A DNA stretch of 64,000 bases. Source: Candidatus Amoebophilus asiaticus 5a2. Its GTDB lineage: Bacteria; Bacteroidota; Bacteroidia; Cytophagales; Amoebophilaceae. The DNA is taken from the NCBI RefSeq assembly GCF_000020565.1, contig NC_010830.1, positions 62,001 through 126,000 on the forward strand, in the 5' to 3' direction. Positions 19,804-29,050 of this stretch are shown one piece after another (within the stretch, counting starts at the first letter, position 1; every line of letters begins with the position of its first letter). A model generated the notes under the pieces. The model saw only the letters and a list, made by a program, of their open reading frames with translations. It had not been told where the DNA came from and ran no database searches. A program made the position numbers and the translations under genes.

Positions 19804-20752
19804 TCAACAAATAGTCCACAAAGAAGAAGCATCCAAATAAATACCACCTGAAAAGTTGGTCGCTAGCCTATTATAGCACGTGACTATAGCCCTATATTGC
19901 TTTAAGTGAGCAAAGTAATGATCTATCAAGTACCTCCATTTACAGAGCTCCTTATCATAACATCCCTTGTTTTTATGATTAGTCTTAGATGGTATGATTG
20001 CTACACGATTGCTCTCTTGTAAGCTAGCTAAGACTCTCTTTTGTGCATAATAATCCTTATCAGCCAATAAAGCAGATGCATTTACTTTCTCCACTAATAT
20101 ATCGACTCCTTGCAAATCATGTACCTCTCCACCTGTTAGGTGCAAGGCAATACGCCTTCCTTTTCCATCACATAATACATGTATTCCTGTACCCGTTCAG
20201 GGGTCTACATCCTCTAAATTTAGCTTAGAAACCCCATTTTATTTACCAAGCAACTTTTAAATCTACTTTTTACAGTTGGTATATAGTGGCTTTTATACTT
20301 GGTAGCTAGTTGTATTTACATATATGACTGGGGTTTTTCACCTAAAAACAACGGTTTTGTCTTTGGTAGACCCCTGAACGGGTACGTATTTTTGTACTCA
20401 ATCCTGCTCGACTGTGGCCGATCGCTTGTTTGCTAAGGCTTTTTCCCCGCTATGCTGCTGATAGAATTTAACAATAGTAGAATCAAGCATGTGATATGTA
20501 TTATCGCTCTCTTGTGAAAGAATCTCAAATACTTTTTGCCAAACACCCTTTTTACTCTATCTAGCGTAACGTATATGAGCCACTCTAAAAGCTCCAAAGC
20601 CTTCAAGGTAAATCACGCCAAAATATAACAGCGCGGTAACGGTATAGCATTGCCTCAACTATTATCAGCTGTTGGTACTACTGTTCCTGCTCTGTCTGGC
20701 AAAAGGCCTCTGTCTTTTCCCATTGCTGGTCTGTTAGTGCATAGCCTCGCAT
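19804..20752 (-). pseudogene. IS427-group transposase, copy A
   Basis: The N-terminus reads MRGYALTDQQWEKTEAFCQT and soon meets an in-frame TAG; the same TAG is in copy B. The C-terminal part (19804-20145) contains HLTGGEVHDLQGVDILVEK, LLADKDYYAQKRV, IIPSKTNHKNKG and HLKQYRAIVTCYNRL, all typical of the IS427 group. Frameshifts and the nested element break it further. It cannot make a full transposase. Confidence 0.85.
20191..20383. mobile_element. 193 bp miniature inverted-repeat element nested in IS copy A
   Basis: Perfect 18 bp terminal inverted repeats: ACCCGTTCAGGGGTCTAC at 20191-20208 and the complement at 20366-20383. It is absent from the equivalent place in copy B (after 23532), so it is an insertion. 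GTATTCCTGT before it and GTATTTTTGT after it (20386-20395) may be a 10 bp target duplication with two changes. Inner repeats (AAACCCCA/TGGGGTTT, TACCAAG/CTTGGTA) let most of it fold into one hairpin. There is no coding capacity. Confidence 0.8.
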
Positions 20753-20847
20753 ATAAACCTATCATTATTAGATCATAATACCTCTACTACACTATTCTCC
20801 TCTCTTATATCTAATTTTACATACTCTTTTAATTGTTGACACGCCTT

Positions 20848-21225
20848 AGTTAAAAGTGGTCTATCAACCTATTCGAAAATACTAGGCTTTTTCTAAATCC
20901 ACCTATAAATAGATTTTACAGGGTTTTAGAAGAGTATTATTGTTGAGCAAGCATGTATAATATATATCTTAAGAATACTATAACAACAGTTGGTGGTTAT
21001 AGTTTATTGGCAATATTATGGAAGATTTAAGAATATTGTTAGCAAAGTATAGAGATTTCTTCTGCTTTTTATAATAAAGTTACTAATCACCATAACAATA
21101 TATTTGTCTAAACTATCTATTAGCAAGCATAAAAAAAGCTGTCCATAATTCTTTATAGACAGCTTTTTGAATTTAATAGGTAATGGACAAACTAATTGTA
21201 GTCTGGCCACTTTAAGATATTAATA
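20848..21225. other. Intergenic between IS copy A and translocase gene
   Basis: About 380 bp of AT-rich DNA; the only feature seen is the hairpin at 21133-21168. Confidence 0.5.
21133..21168 (-). terminator. Terminator after the ATP/ADP translocase gene
   Basis: Perfect 11 bp stem AAAAAGCTGTC/GACAGCTTTTT with a 14 nt loop. The A and T runs on both sides would let it work in either direction. It lies 58 bp after the translocase stop codon. Confidence 0.75.
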
Positions 21226-22704
21226 TTATAATACTTCTTTTTCTTGCTTTTCTTGCTCTTCAGTCAACTTATTGTATCTGACACTTAGCTTGTTAATAGC
21301 TACCAGCCAGCCCACAAGTATTACAATAAGGATAAAGAAAACGTGGTATCTTACATTTACTATTAAATTATCCCCAAAGAGAGGCACCAAGAACATAGTT
21401 AAAAGAAAAGATCCTAGACTTTTTCCTAAACGTGATCCTACACCATCTACAGCTGCTTTTCCTCTTACTTTTGATTCTTCGTCTAACGGTATATAAGCCC
21501 GCTCTTTAGTAGGATCAAACAGTATATACTTTGCTGATTTAATAAATACTACATTAGCTAATCCAAACATAACAGCCATCATAATAGGTGTTGTATTGAG
21601 CATCGTAGTTACTGCACCAAGCGAATCTTGGAAATATAAGAATGAGAAAAATACTATTGTACATACTAGAGCTACCACTGGTGTAAAGGAAGCAGCAAAA
21701 CGCCAGCCTCTATTCATAATAGGAGCTGAGAAGAAAACGGTGAGGATAATAGTAGCAATACCACCATAAATTCCCTGTGCCCCATATATTACAGCAGAAA
21801 TGCTTTGGTCACCTGTTATGTTTAAAAGTTCTTTTATTTCTGCTTTCCAGATAGCCTCAAAAAGACTAATAAACATATTATAGCTTAACACTAATATAGA
21901 TATAAGTGCTAAGTATCGTGATTTAGCTAAGAATTGAATAGATTCCCAGAAAGTGGTTTTTACTTTTTTCTTCTTAGGCTTTTGCTCTACCTGATAAATA
22001 GTTGGGTTTTTTCTAATGTCTTGTGCAAAGATGTTGTAGATAACTAATAGAACAGCCACAAATACAACCACAAAGCCTAATAAAGCATTAAAATTATTTT
22101 TAAAAGTTGTGATCATAGTACCTGCTATTATTAGACCTATACTGGCGCCTATAGACAGGAAACTGTAAAAACGCTTAGCTTGGTAAATTGGTGTGATTTC
22201 GTTCACAAATGTCCAAAAGAGCACGCTTAAAGCTAATGTACCCCAAGCCTCAGCATTGATATATAACAGTGATAAAGGCCAATATCTAATAGCGTCCCAT
22301 AAACCTAAAAGTCTAGGCATACTTTGTTCTAGGCTGTCTGCTAAATTATCTAATCTCAGGCTCTCTAAATTAGGAATTAGGAAAAAATAAGTTATACCAA
22401 AAAATACTAAAAAGTAGGCTATAACTATGTTAAATCTAGTATCTCGGCTTACTCCTTTACTGATTTTAGAATAAAGGATAGTTAGCAATATAATAGATGG
22501 CATTACACCAAATACTTTTAGATAATAGATAACTTCTGCACCTGTATTTTGTAGGATAAACATATCCTTCAAACTCCTCAATATTGAATAGTTAAAAGAA
22601 ATGATGAAAAAAATTGATGTAAGTGGAATAAATTTCCTTAACTCACTAGTATAAATTGGGAATATAATACTGCGTATCTTCCCAAACTCCTTATTGTTTT
22701 CCAT
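21226..22704 (-). CDS. ATP/ADP translocase (nucleotide transport protein, TLC/NTT family)
   Basis: 492 residues and about 12 membrane helices. The N-terminal block FPIYTSELRKFIPLTSIFFI followed by SFNYSILRSLKDMFILQNTG and GAEVIYYLKVFGV is the hallmark of the bacterial/plastid nucleotide-transporter family of chlamydiae, rickettsiae and plastids. KYILFDPTKERAYIPLDEE and GKAAVDGVGSRLGKS are also typical. It lets an intracellular bacterium swap its ADP for host ATP, or import other nucleotides; the exact substrate cannot be told from sequence. The gene stands alone between two direct IS427-type copies, a context that suggests horizontal spread. Confidence 0.93.
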   Translation of the reverse strand: MENNKEFGKIRSIIFPIYTSELRKFIPLTSIFFIISFNYSILRSLKDMFILQNTGAEVIYYLKVFGVMPSIILLTILYSKISKGVSRDTRFNIVIAYFLVFFGITYFFLIPNLESLRLDNLADSLEQSMPRLLGLWDAIRYWPLSLLYINAEAWGTLALSVLFWTFVNEITPIYQAKRFYSFLSIGASIGLIIAGTMITTFKNNFNALLGFVVVFVAVLLVIYNIFAQDIRKNPTIYQVEQKPKKKKVKTTFWESIQFLAKSRYLALISILVLSYNMFISLFEAIWKAEIKELLNITGDQSISAVIYGAQGIYGGIATIILTVFFSAPIMNRGWRFAASFTPVVALVCTIVFFSFLYFQDSLGAVTTMLNTTPIMMAVMFGLANVVFIKSAKYILFDPTKERAYIPLDEESKVRGKAAVDGVGSRLGKSLGSFLLTMFLVPLFGDNLIVNVRYHVFFILIVILVGWLVAINKLSVRYNKLTEEQEKQEKEVL

Positions 22705-23138
22705 ATTTTAATTATCGAGTTTAAACATATTATTTAGCACATAACTACTAAATAGCCCATTTTCTGCCTATTTGCTTCTTAATAATATAATAAATTGAGT
22801 TGAGCAAATTATCTATAATAACCTACAATTTGTATCTAGAGCTACCTTCTAATGATATAAATATCATTGAAGGAACCCTAGTTAGCAATATTTTCAAACA
22901 AAAGCAATCTTTTTGTGTAATTATTATTGATTTTATTCAATAATACATAAAAAATAGCCTTTACTAAGCTAATAGTAAGCAACAGTCTACATGTATATAA
23001 TTGATCAGTATAGTACTAGTATATGAGCCTAGTTTTTATAACAATCTCACATAGATGTCTCTATTTACCAATATATAAGTTGACATAATTATTTGGCTAG
23101 TACCTAAATACTTTAACTACATCTTTAGACTTACTTTA
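22705..23138. other. Intergenic upstream of translocase gene
   Basis: About 430 bp with no ORF, RNA or clear repeat. It should contain the translocase promoter, which I could not place. Confidence 0.5.
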
Positions 23139-23983
23139 GGTCGTGTCAACAAATAGTCCACAAAGAAGAAGCATCCAAATAAATACCACCTGAAAAGTTT
23201 ATTGCTAGCTTATCATAGCACGTGGCTATAGCTCGATATTGCTTTAACTAAGCAAAGTAATGCTCTATCAAGTACCTCCATTTACAGAGCTCCTTATCAT
23301 AACATCCCTTGTTTTTATGATTAGTCTTAGATGGTATGATTGCTACACGATTGCTCTCTTGTAAGCTAGCTAAGACTCTCTTTTGTGCATAATAATCCTT
23401 ATCAGCCAATAAAGCAGATGCATTTACTTTCTCCACTAATATATCGACTCCTTGCAAATCATGTACCTCTCCACCTGTTAGGTGCAAGGCAATACGCCTT
23501 CCTTTTCCATCACATAATACATGTATTCCTGTGCTCAATCCTGCTCGACTGTGGCCGATCGCTTGTTTGTTAAGGCTTTTTCCCCGCTATGCTGCTGATG
23601 GAATTTAACAATATGTAGAATCAAGCATGTGATATGTATTATCGCTCTCTTGTGAAAGAATCTCAAATACTTTTTGCCAAACACCCTTTTTACTCTATCT
23701 AGCGTAACATATATGAGCCACTCTAAAAGCTCCAAAGCCTTCAGGTAAATCACGCCAAAATATAACAGCGCGGTAACGGTATAGCATTGCCTCAACTATT
23801 ATCAGCTGTTGGTACTACTGTTCCTGCTCTGTCTGGCAAAAGGCCTCTGTCTTTTCCCATTGCTGGTCTGTTAGTGCATAGCCTCGCATATAAACCTATC
23901 ATTATTAGATCATGATACCCCTACTACACTATTCTCCTCTCTTATATCTAATTTTACATACTCTTTTAATTGTGTGACACACC
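23139..23983 (-). mobile_element. IS5-family (IS427-group) element, copy B, inactive
   Basis: 845 bp from GGTCGTGTCAACAA at 23139 to the inverted end at 23983. Flanks are TTA (23136-23138) and CTA (23984-23986). Nearly identical to copy A but without the nested miniature element. Confidence 0.8.
23146..23889 (-). pseudogene. IS427-group transposase, copy B
   Basis: Shares with copy A the early TAG after CQTEQEQ. It also has its own TAG after LIEHYFA (where copy A reads HL), and a one-base insertion near 23613. Coding blocks STGIHVLCDGKGRRIALHLT and LLADKDYYAQKRV are clear. Not functional. Confidence 0.85.
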
Positions 23984-24064
23984 CTAGTATACATGCCTAG
24001 CTATTTCTATAATCTATAAAGCATTACCAGAACCTTAAATCACCCATCCATATAAAAATTAAAA

Positions 24065-24706
24065 TTACTTATTATCCATATTTTTAGTTAAGTAAGATGA
24101 CACTCCTTCACGTGTAGCTTGCATACTTTCTTGTCCTTGTGTCCAATTAACAGGACAAACTTCACCAAATTGTTCTACATGATGCCACATATCTGCAATG
24201 CGTAGTAATTCTGCAATGTTTCTACCAAGCGACAACTCATTAATAGACTCATGTCTTATTATACCTTGTTTATCTATAAAAAAAGTACCCCTATAGGCAA
24301 CTGGTAGACCGGAAAAACTAAAACCACCTTCCTCATCATACTCCCACTCCCCTCCTAACACTCCGTAGTTAGCAGATATGGTTTTAGCTATATCAGCAAC
24401 AATTGGATAAGTAACTCCCATGATTCCCCCTTGATTCCTTGGTGTATTGAGCCATGCTATATGCGTTTCTTCTGTATCAGTAGAGCAGCCTACTATTGCT
24501 ACCCCTTTTTGCTCAAATTCACCTAACGCATTCTGAAACGCTATGAGCTCTGTGGGACAGACAAATGTAAAATCTTTAGGATAAAAGAAAAATATTACCT
24601 CTTTTTTGCCTAAATATTGTGCTAAAGAGAAATCTTGAACAATTTCTGTTCCATTAATTACTGCTGGCGCCCTAAATACTGGAGCCTTTTTACCTATCAT
24701 TGCCAT
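24065..24706 (-). CDS. 2-Cys peroxiredoxin (AhpC/Prx1-like)
   Basis: Thiol peroxidase that reduces hydrogen peroxide and organic peroxides. From ATG 24706 the protein is 213 residues. The peroxidatic Cys is in FYPKDFTFVCPTEL and the resolving Cys in GEVCPVNWTQGQ, so the two-Cys mechanism is intact. The C-terminal tail (EGVSSYLTKN) matches typical Prx1 proteins. An upstream ATG at 24745 would add 13 residues without family support. It may protect against host oxidative bursts (inference). Confidence 0.93.
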   Translation of the reverse strand: MAMIGKKAPVFRAPAVINGTEIVQDFSLAQYLGKKEVIFFFYPKDFTFVCPTELIAFQNALGEFEQKGVAIVGCSTDTEETHIAWLNTPRNQGGIMGVTYPIVADIAKTISANYGVLGGEWEYDEEGGFSFSGLPVAYRGTFFIDKQGIIRHESINELSLGRNIAELLRIADMWHHVEQFGEVCPVNWTQGQESMQATREGVSSYLTKNMDNK

Positions 24707-24868
24707 AGTACTGTTTCTTTTAAAAATTATTGAATTGACAAACACAACTAATGTGCTGACTTAATATAGATCTATAGTATTTACTAAACAATATTAATTA
24801 CAAAATAGTATAGCATGCAACAATAAGTGGCAAGTAGAGGTAGAATCTGCTGTTTTAAAATAATAATA

Positions 24869-25778
24869 GAGTTCTTCCGAAACTTAACATAAAAGTTCAT
24901 AGTTATAAATTCCAGCAATAAGATTAAAGCGTAGCCCAAATCTTTTTCTCCTATTTCTGTAACGCTCCGCTAAAATTTTAAACCGCTTGAGCATACCAAT
25001 TATATGCTCGCTAAGCACCCTTTGGCTGGCTAATTGCTGATTACTCCTCTTATCGGCTTTGGCCAAAGGATGCTTTTTACTGCGTTTTTTAGGCATAAGC
25101 GATTTGTCATGTAGCCTCTTTAACCCTTGATAGCCTGTATCTACTATGGCTTGACTATGCTGGCTTATATGTACCTTAGATTCCTTAAACAAGCGAAAGT
25201 CATGCCGCTTTCCATTTGAAAAACTACTACATATTATGGCTCGCGTTTGCTTATCGACAACCAGTTGCGTCTTTAGTGTATGTCGTTTCTTTTTACCTGA
25301 GTAGTAATATCGCTGCTTTTTTTAGGCCGCTCAATGGGGCTCTCTGTAACATCTATTAAGATTACTGCATATTCCATATCGCTTTTTAACAATGCTTTAC
25401 GGCCTGGTAAAGTGAATTGACCACTTTTAATTAACGCCTCTTCAATAAAACGGATGGTATAATAGCAATTACTCTCACTTATTCCATAACTTTTTGAAAT
25501 ATGGAAGTATGTGCGGTATTCTCTTAAATATTCTAAAGTCATTAAAAGCATTTGTTCACAACTCAGTTTATTAGGCCGCCCTCCTTTAGCTTTCTTTGTT
25601 TGAATGGCTTTCTGTATGATAGCTAACATTTTGGCAAAGGTCTCAGCCTTTACGCCTGTTAAGCGACGGAATTCTTCTGGCTTTAAGGTTTTTAGATGAC
25701 TGTTTTCCATTAATCTTTCTGTTTTTTTTATCCCTAATTTATACATTTATGCTTATTCCTTAGGTTTCAGAAGATCTC
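24869..25778 (-). mobile_element. 910 bp IS5-type element, copy 1
   Basis: Terminal inverted repeats GAGTTCTTCCGAAACTTA (24869) and the near-complement ending at 25778. TA lies on each side (24867-24868 and 25779-25780). Copy 2 at 34639-35548 has exactly the same length and only a handful of differences. Confidence 0.9.
24884..25710 (-). CDS. IS5-type DDE transposase, two frames probably joined by -1 frameshift (copy 1)
   Basis: Frame 1 (from ATG 25710; a longer start is at 25746) holds the helix-turn-helix and the first catalytic Asp in ILIDVTESPIERPKK, and ends at 25273. Frame 2, in -1, is open from the A7 run (minus strand, 25323-25317) to 24884. It carries the second Asp (VDTGYQG) and the Glu (LSEHIIGMLKRFKIL). 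Slipping back one base on A7 gives ERPKKKQRYYYSGKKKRHT, which matches the single-frame homologue at 41697-42524. It predicts a 275-residue protein, the same length as that homologue. Whether slippage is programmed or the run is a fixed mutation is not proven. Confidence 0.75.
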
Positions 25779-25888
25779 TATTGAACAATAAATATAGCTG
25801 TGTTTGTTAATACGACTAACTAAATTTATCTTCGAATTCCATTTCAGGTTATGGATATACACAAGTAACTTTTTTACTTTCCTTATAT

Positions 25889-26737
25889 ATGCCTACGTTA
25901 TTTATGATTATTGCTACCTTATTCTGGGGTGCTAGCTTTTTATTTATTAAGTTGGCTTTGCAAGAAATTTCTACTGCTTCTTTTATTTTTTTAAGGTTTC
26001 TTGTAGCAACAATCTCTATGGCTCCTATTATGGCCTTTTCCTCTATCTCATTAAATAGGAAAGTTGTCAAGCAAGGAATCATATTAGGACTTTTGCAACT
26101 AGGTATTATATTTTTACAAACGCTCGGTTTAGAAACTATATCTGCTTCTTTATCAGGGTTTTTAACTGGGCTTTATATAGTATTTATTTTAGTTATTCAA
26201 TTTATTAGACAGAGGCGGATACCTAGTTTTACAGATATAGCAACTTCAGTCGCTTGCTTAGGTGGGCTAGGTTTGCTTACACACAATTTTGAAGTCACCA
26301 ATGGAGTAGGTGTTTTGTATACTATTGGATGCGCGCTTTGTATGGCTTTATATATTTATGCTTTAGATGCTTACTCAGCCAACAACAATGCTGTCCTATC
26401 AACTTTTATACAAATGGCAAGTATAACAGCATTTTCTAGCATCTTATTTTTGTTACCAGGAAATAACTTGCAAATCCCTACTCAACCAATAACATGGATT
26501 GCTATTTTATTTTGTGGTATTTGTTGTTCTAGTATAAGTTTTTGGTTACAAAATAAGGCACAGAGGCATTTGGGTGCCTTTAAGGTATCAATCATCCTAA
26601 TGTTAGAGCCTATATTTTGCACTATATTTGCTTGCTTTATATTAGGCGAGAAGCTCTATGCAGAAGCTTATATAGGCATCATTATGATCCTTGCTTCTAT
26701 AGCAGTTATTAATGTAAGGCTAAAAGAAGTAGAATGA
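25889..26737 (+). CDS. EamA-family (drug/metabolite transporter) permease
   Basis: 282 residues and ten predicted membrane helices in two EamA repeats. Repeat one starts at MIIATLFWGASFLFIKLALQ; repeat two at GVGVLYTIGCALCMALYIYA. The C-terminus has the usual LGAFKVSIILMLEPIFCTIF and ILASIAVI segments. Substrate unknown: relatives export amino acids, metabolites or drugs. It is a single gene downstream of the IS element and opposite to the next gene. Confidence 0.88.
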   Translation: MPTLFMIIATLFWGASFLFIKLALQEISTASFIFLRFLVATISMAPIMAFSSISLNRKVVKQGIILGLLQLGIIFLQTLGLETISASLSGFLTGLYIVFILVIQFIRQRRIPSFTDIATSVACLGGLGLLTHNFEVTNGVGVLYTIGCALCMALYIYALDAYSANNNAVLSTFIQMASITAFSSILFLLPGNNLQIPTQPITWIAILFCGICCSSISFWLQNKAQRHLGAFKVSIILMLEPIFCTIFACFILGEKLYAEAYIGIIMILASIAVINVRLKEVE

Positions 26738-26954
26738 TTATATACTCCGCCTCTTTTATAGAGTATATTTTACCTATTCTTACAATCTATAAAACCGAAA
26801 GCAAGTCCCCAAGTCAATAAGCTTTCTCAAAAATAAGAACTAGTCACCTTATATCTATAACTTCGGAAGCTCCTTTACTATAATCATTTTATAATTGATT
26901 AAAATTGATTCTTTAACATCTGAATAAACCATAAGTGTTCTTTCTAACGAATAT

Positions 26955-28172
26955 TTATCGTAATTGAATAGACTTAATGGGCTTTACTTTAGCAATAATA
27001 GATATAGCAACTAACAGTACAGCACTAACCAATATAAATAAGAGCAGATTAATAACTACAATCGTCTTATAATCCCATGCAATTGGTACATAAGCTATAT
27101 AATAATACGTAGGATCTAACTGCAGAATTTTAAAATAATATTGTAAAAATGCTAAACCAATACCTATTAGATTTCCCCACCACATACCTTTTAAAATTAA
27201 ATACATATTGTTCCATAGCAGTATACGATATATTAAACTATCAGTGGCTCCCATGGTTTTAAGTAATCCTATCATGTTAGTACGCTCCATAATTTGTATA
27301 AGCACAATAGAAATTATATTAGAGTTGGCTACCAGCAAAATAAGTATTAAGTATATCAATACATCCTTTTTCATCATAGCCAACCAATCATAAATTGCCG
27401 GATAAGCTTGTTCAATATTTTTTACATCTAAGTCATAGCCGAGCCAATCAAGAAATTTATCTGTTAATAACGTATTATGATGTGGCTCTTTTAAAAATAT
27501 ATCATACCCTCCGACCAAGTTATCGGGCCAATTATTAAGATGTTGCAATAACTTTATATCGCATAAGGCTATTTTTTCATCTAACCCTTCCAAGTGGGTC
27601 GTATATAAGCCTACCACTTTTAATTTTCGGTAGCGAGGAGTTTCTTGCAATATGCAAATGGTTACTTGATCTCCAATCTGAACATTAAGCTTTGCTGCTG
27701 TTGTAGTACTTAATACAATTTCATGGTTGTATTTAGATTGTCTGGGTGTCATTAGATTTCCAGCTACCAAATAATGAGTAAATGGTGCGTACTTAGCTTG
27801 AGGCTCTACGCCCTTTAATATTATACCTTCTAAATTTTCTTTACTTTGTATAAGTACTGTCTTGTGAATAAAAGCCTGAATAGATTTTATATGATTTGGA
27901 AAAGCTTCTTGGATCCCTTGTACTTTACTGGTAGGTATTGGCGGCTCTTCAATAGATCTGCTCAAAGAATATTTGAATACCTGATATTGGCCTTGAAAGC
28001 TTGTAAGTTTTTCCTCAACATTTTTTTGAAAACCATTGATGACCAGAAATGCTAGAAGTAATATAGCAAGCCCTAGTGCAACGCTTAGCATCCCTATCCT
28101 TTGAGCAAGCGTGGTAAATGCTTTCTTATTAGCTTTTCTTATTCTTCTAGCAATGAAAAATGCAGTATGCAC
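26955..28172 (-). CDS. LolC/LolE-type ABC transporter permease (FtsX-like)
   Basis: 405 residues: an N-terminal membrane helix (MLSVALGLAILLLAFLVING), a large periplasmic MacB-like domain (about 45-265), then three C-terminal helices of the FtsX type. This layout and the start FIARRIRKANKKAFTTLAQR match the Bacteroidetes LolC/E group, which extracts lipoproteins from the inner membrane. No ATPase partner is adjacent. The start appears to be GTG 28172; an array of four 11 bp repeats begins eight bases upstream of it. Confidence 0.83.
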   Translation of the reverse strand: MHTAFFIARRIRKANKKAFTTLAQRIGMLSVALGLAILLLAFLVINGFQKNVEEKLTSFQGQYQVFKYSLSRSIEEPPIPTSKVQGIQEAFPNHIKSIQAFIHKTVLIQSKENLEGIILKGVEPQAKYAPFTHYLVAGNLMTPRQSKYNHEIVLSTTTAAKLNVQIGDQVTICILQETPRYRKLKVVGLYTTHLEGLDEKIALCDIKLLQHLNNWPDNLVGGYDIFLKEPHHNTLLTDKFLDWLGYDLDVKNIEQAYPAIYDWLAMMKKDVLIYLILILLVANSNIISIVLIQIMERTNMIGLLKTMGATDSLIYRILLWNNMYLILKGMWWGNLIGIGLAFLQYYFKILQLDPTYYYIAYVPIAWDYKTIVVINLLLFILVSAVLLVAISIIAKVKPIKSIQLR

Positions 28173-28179
28173 AATGGAT

Positions 28180-28227
28180 ATTATTTGTTTATTATTTGTT
28201 TATTATTTGTTTATTATTTGTTTATTA
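28180..28227. repeat. 11 bp tandem repeat, four copies, just upstream of the LolC/E-like gene
   Basis: Unit ATTATTTGTTT repeated without change at 28180, 28191, 28202 and 28213, plus a partial copy to 28227. It occupies the leader or promoter area of the minus-strand gene. Confidence 0.95.
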
Positions 28228-28465
28228 CTAGTGTAATATATTGAAAATCAAATATTTACTTTTACAAACTTAAAAACTTACAGAACTTTCTAATTTAATA
28301 ACATAGCTATAAATATTTAACTAGCATAAGGTAAAACTGTATAAAAATAAGCAATATTTAAGGTTTAGAAAGAGATCTATTACAAGGCGCTTATTATAAA
28401 ACAAACTCTTAATAAATTTGTAGCCTAATAAAACTCCAACTTACCACTATTTTAAAATTATATTT

Positions 28466-28951
28466 ATGCGTAATTATATTTATAAAATTACTAGCCTGCT
28501 ATTGATTATCATATTAGTAACTAGCTGTGGAAATAAAAAACAATCGGAGGACTCTAAGAGACTCGCTGAGAAAAAGGCATTTACTGAAAAAGATAAGCAA
28601 CTACTAGATGAATTAGAGAAGCTACGTCCTGTAAATAAACTAGCAGAACAAGAACAAAAACAAAGAGGGAAATTAAAAATGGGGGGAATAGCTACCACTG
28701 ATCCATTACTTTTTTTTAGAAAAATGATTCTAGAGGAAACAAAAGGAGAAATTGAAGAACAAGCCCAAACAATAAAAAATCTTAAACTTCAAATAAAAGA
28801 CATAGACACTGGTAATTATACTGGCTACCGCACAAAGACAAAGGAAGATTTAGAAAGAGATTTACAATACGAGGAGAAATTATTAGAGTTACTCAAGCTT
28901 AGAAAAGAGTATTTAGAACATTCTATCCAAGCTGCTGAAAAGGAAAAGTAA
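28466..28951 (+). CDS. Small coiled-coil lipoprotein, function unknown
   Basis: 161 residues. The signal peptide ends in a lipobox (LLLIIILVTSCGNKK). The mature part is very rich in Lys, Glu and Leu and is predicted to be almost wholly helical or coiled coil. I recognise no family. A hairpin terminator follows at 29003-29027. Confidence 0.75.
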   Translation: MRNYIYKITSLLLIIILVTSCGNKKQSEDSKRLAEKKAFTEKDKQLLDELEKLRPVNKLAEQEQKQRGKLKMGGIATTDPLLFFRKMILEETKGEIEEQAQTIKNLKLQIKDIDTGNYTGYRTKTKEDLERDLQYEEKLLELLKLRKEYLEHSIQAAEKEK

Positions 28952-29002
28952 TATCTGTATACTTTATATAACTTACTCTATTATCTATACGTTGTAGCAA
29001 AG

Positions 29003-29027
29003 GAGCTTTTATAAAGCTCTTTTTTTT
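29003..29027 (+). terminator. Terminator between lipoprotein gene and dut
   Basis: Stem GAGCTTT/AAAGCTC (29003-29009, 29013-29019) followed by eight T residues. It ends 24 bp before the dut ATG. Confidence 0.8.
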
Positions 29028-29050
29028 GTAACTTGGCAAAAAACTTTTAT

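Larger units (their letters stand above)
19797..20847 (-). mobile_element. IS5-family (IS427-group) element, copy A, inactive, with nested insertion
   Basis: Ends are GGCCGTGTCAACAA (19797) and its near-complement finishing at 20847. Flanks are CTA on the left and TTA on the right. It carries a decayed transposase and a separate 0.2 kb insertion at 20191-20383. Copy B (23139-23983) is in the same direction on the other side of the ATP/ADP translocase gene. Confidence 0.8.
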
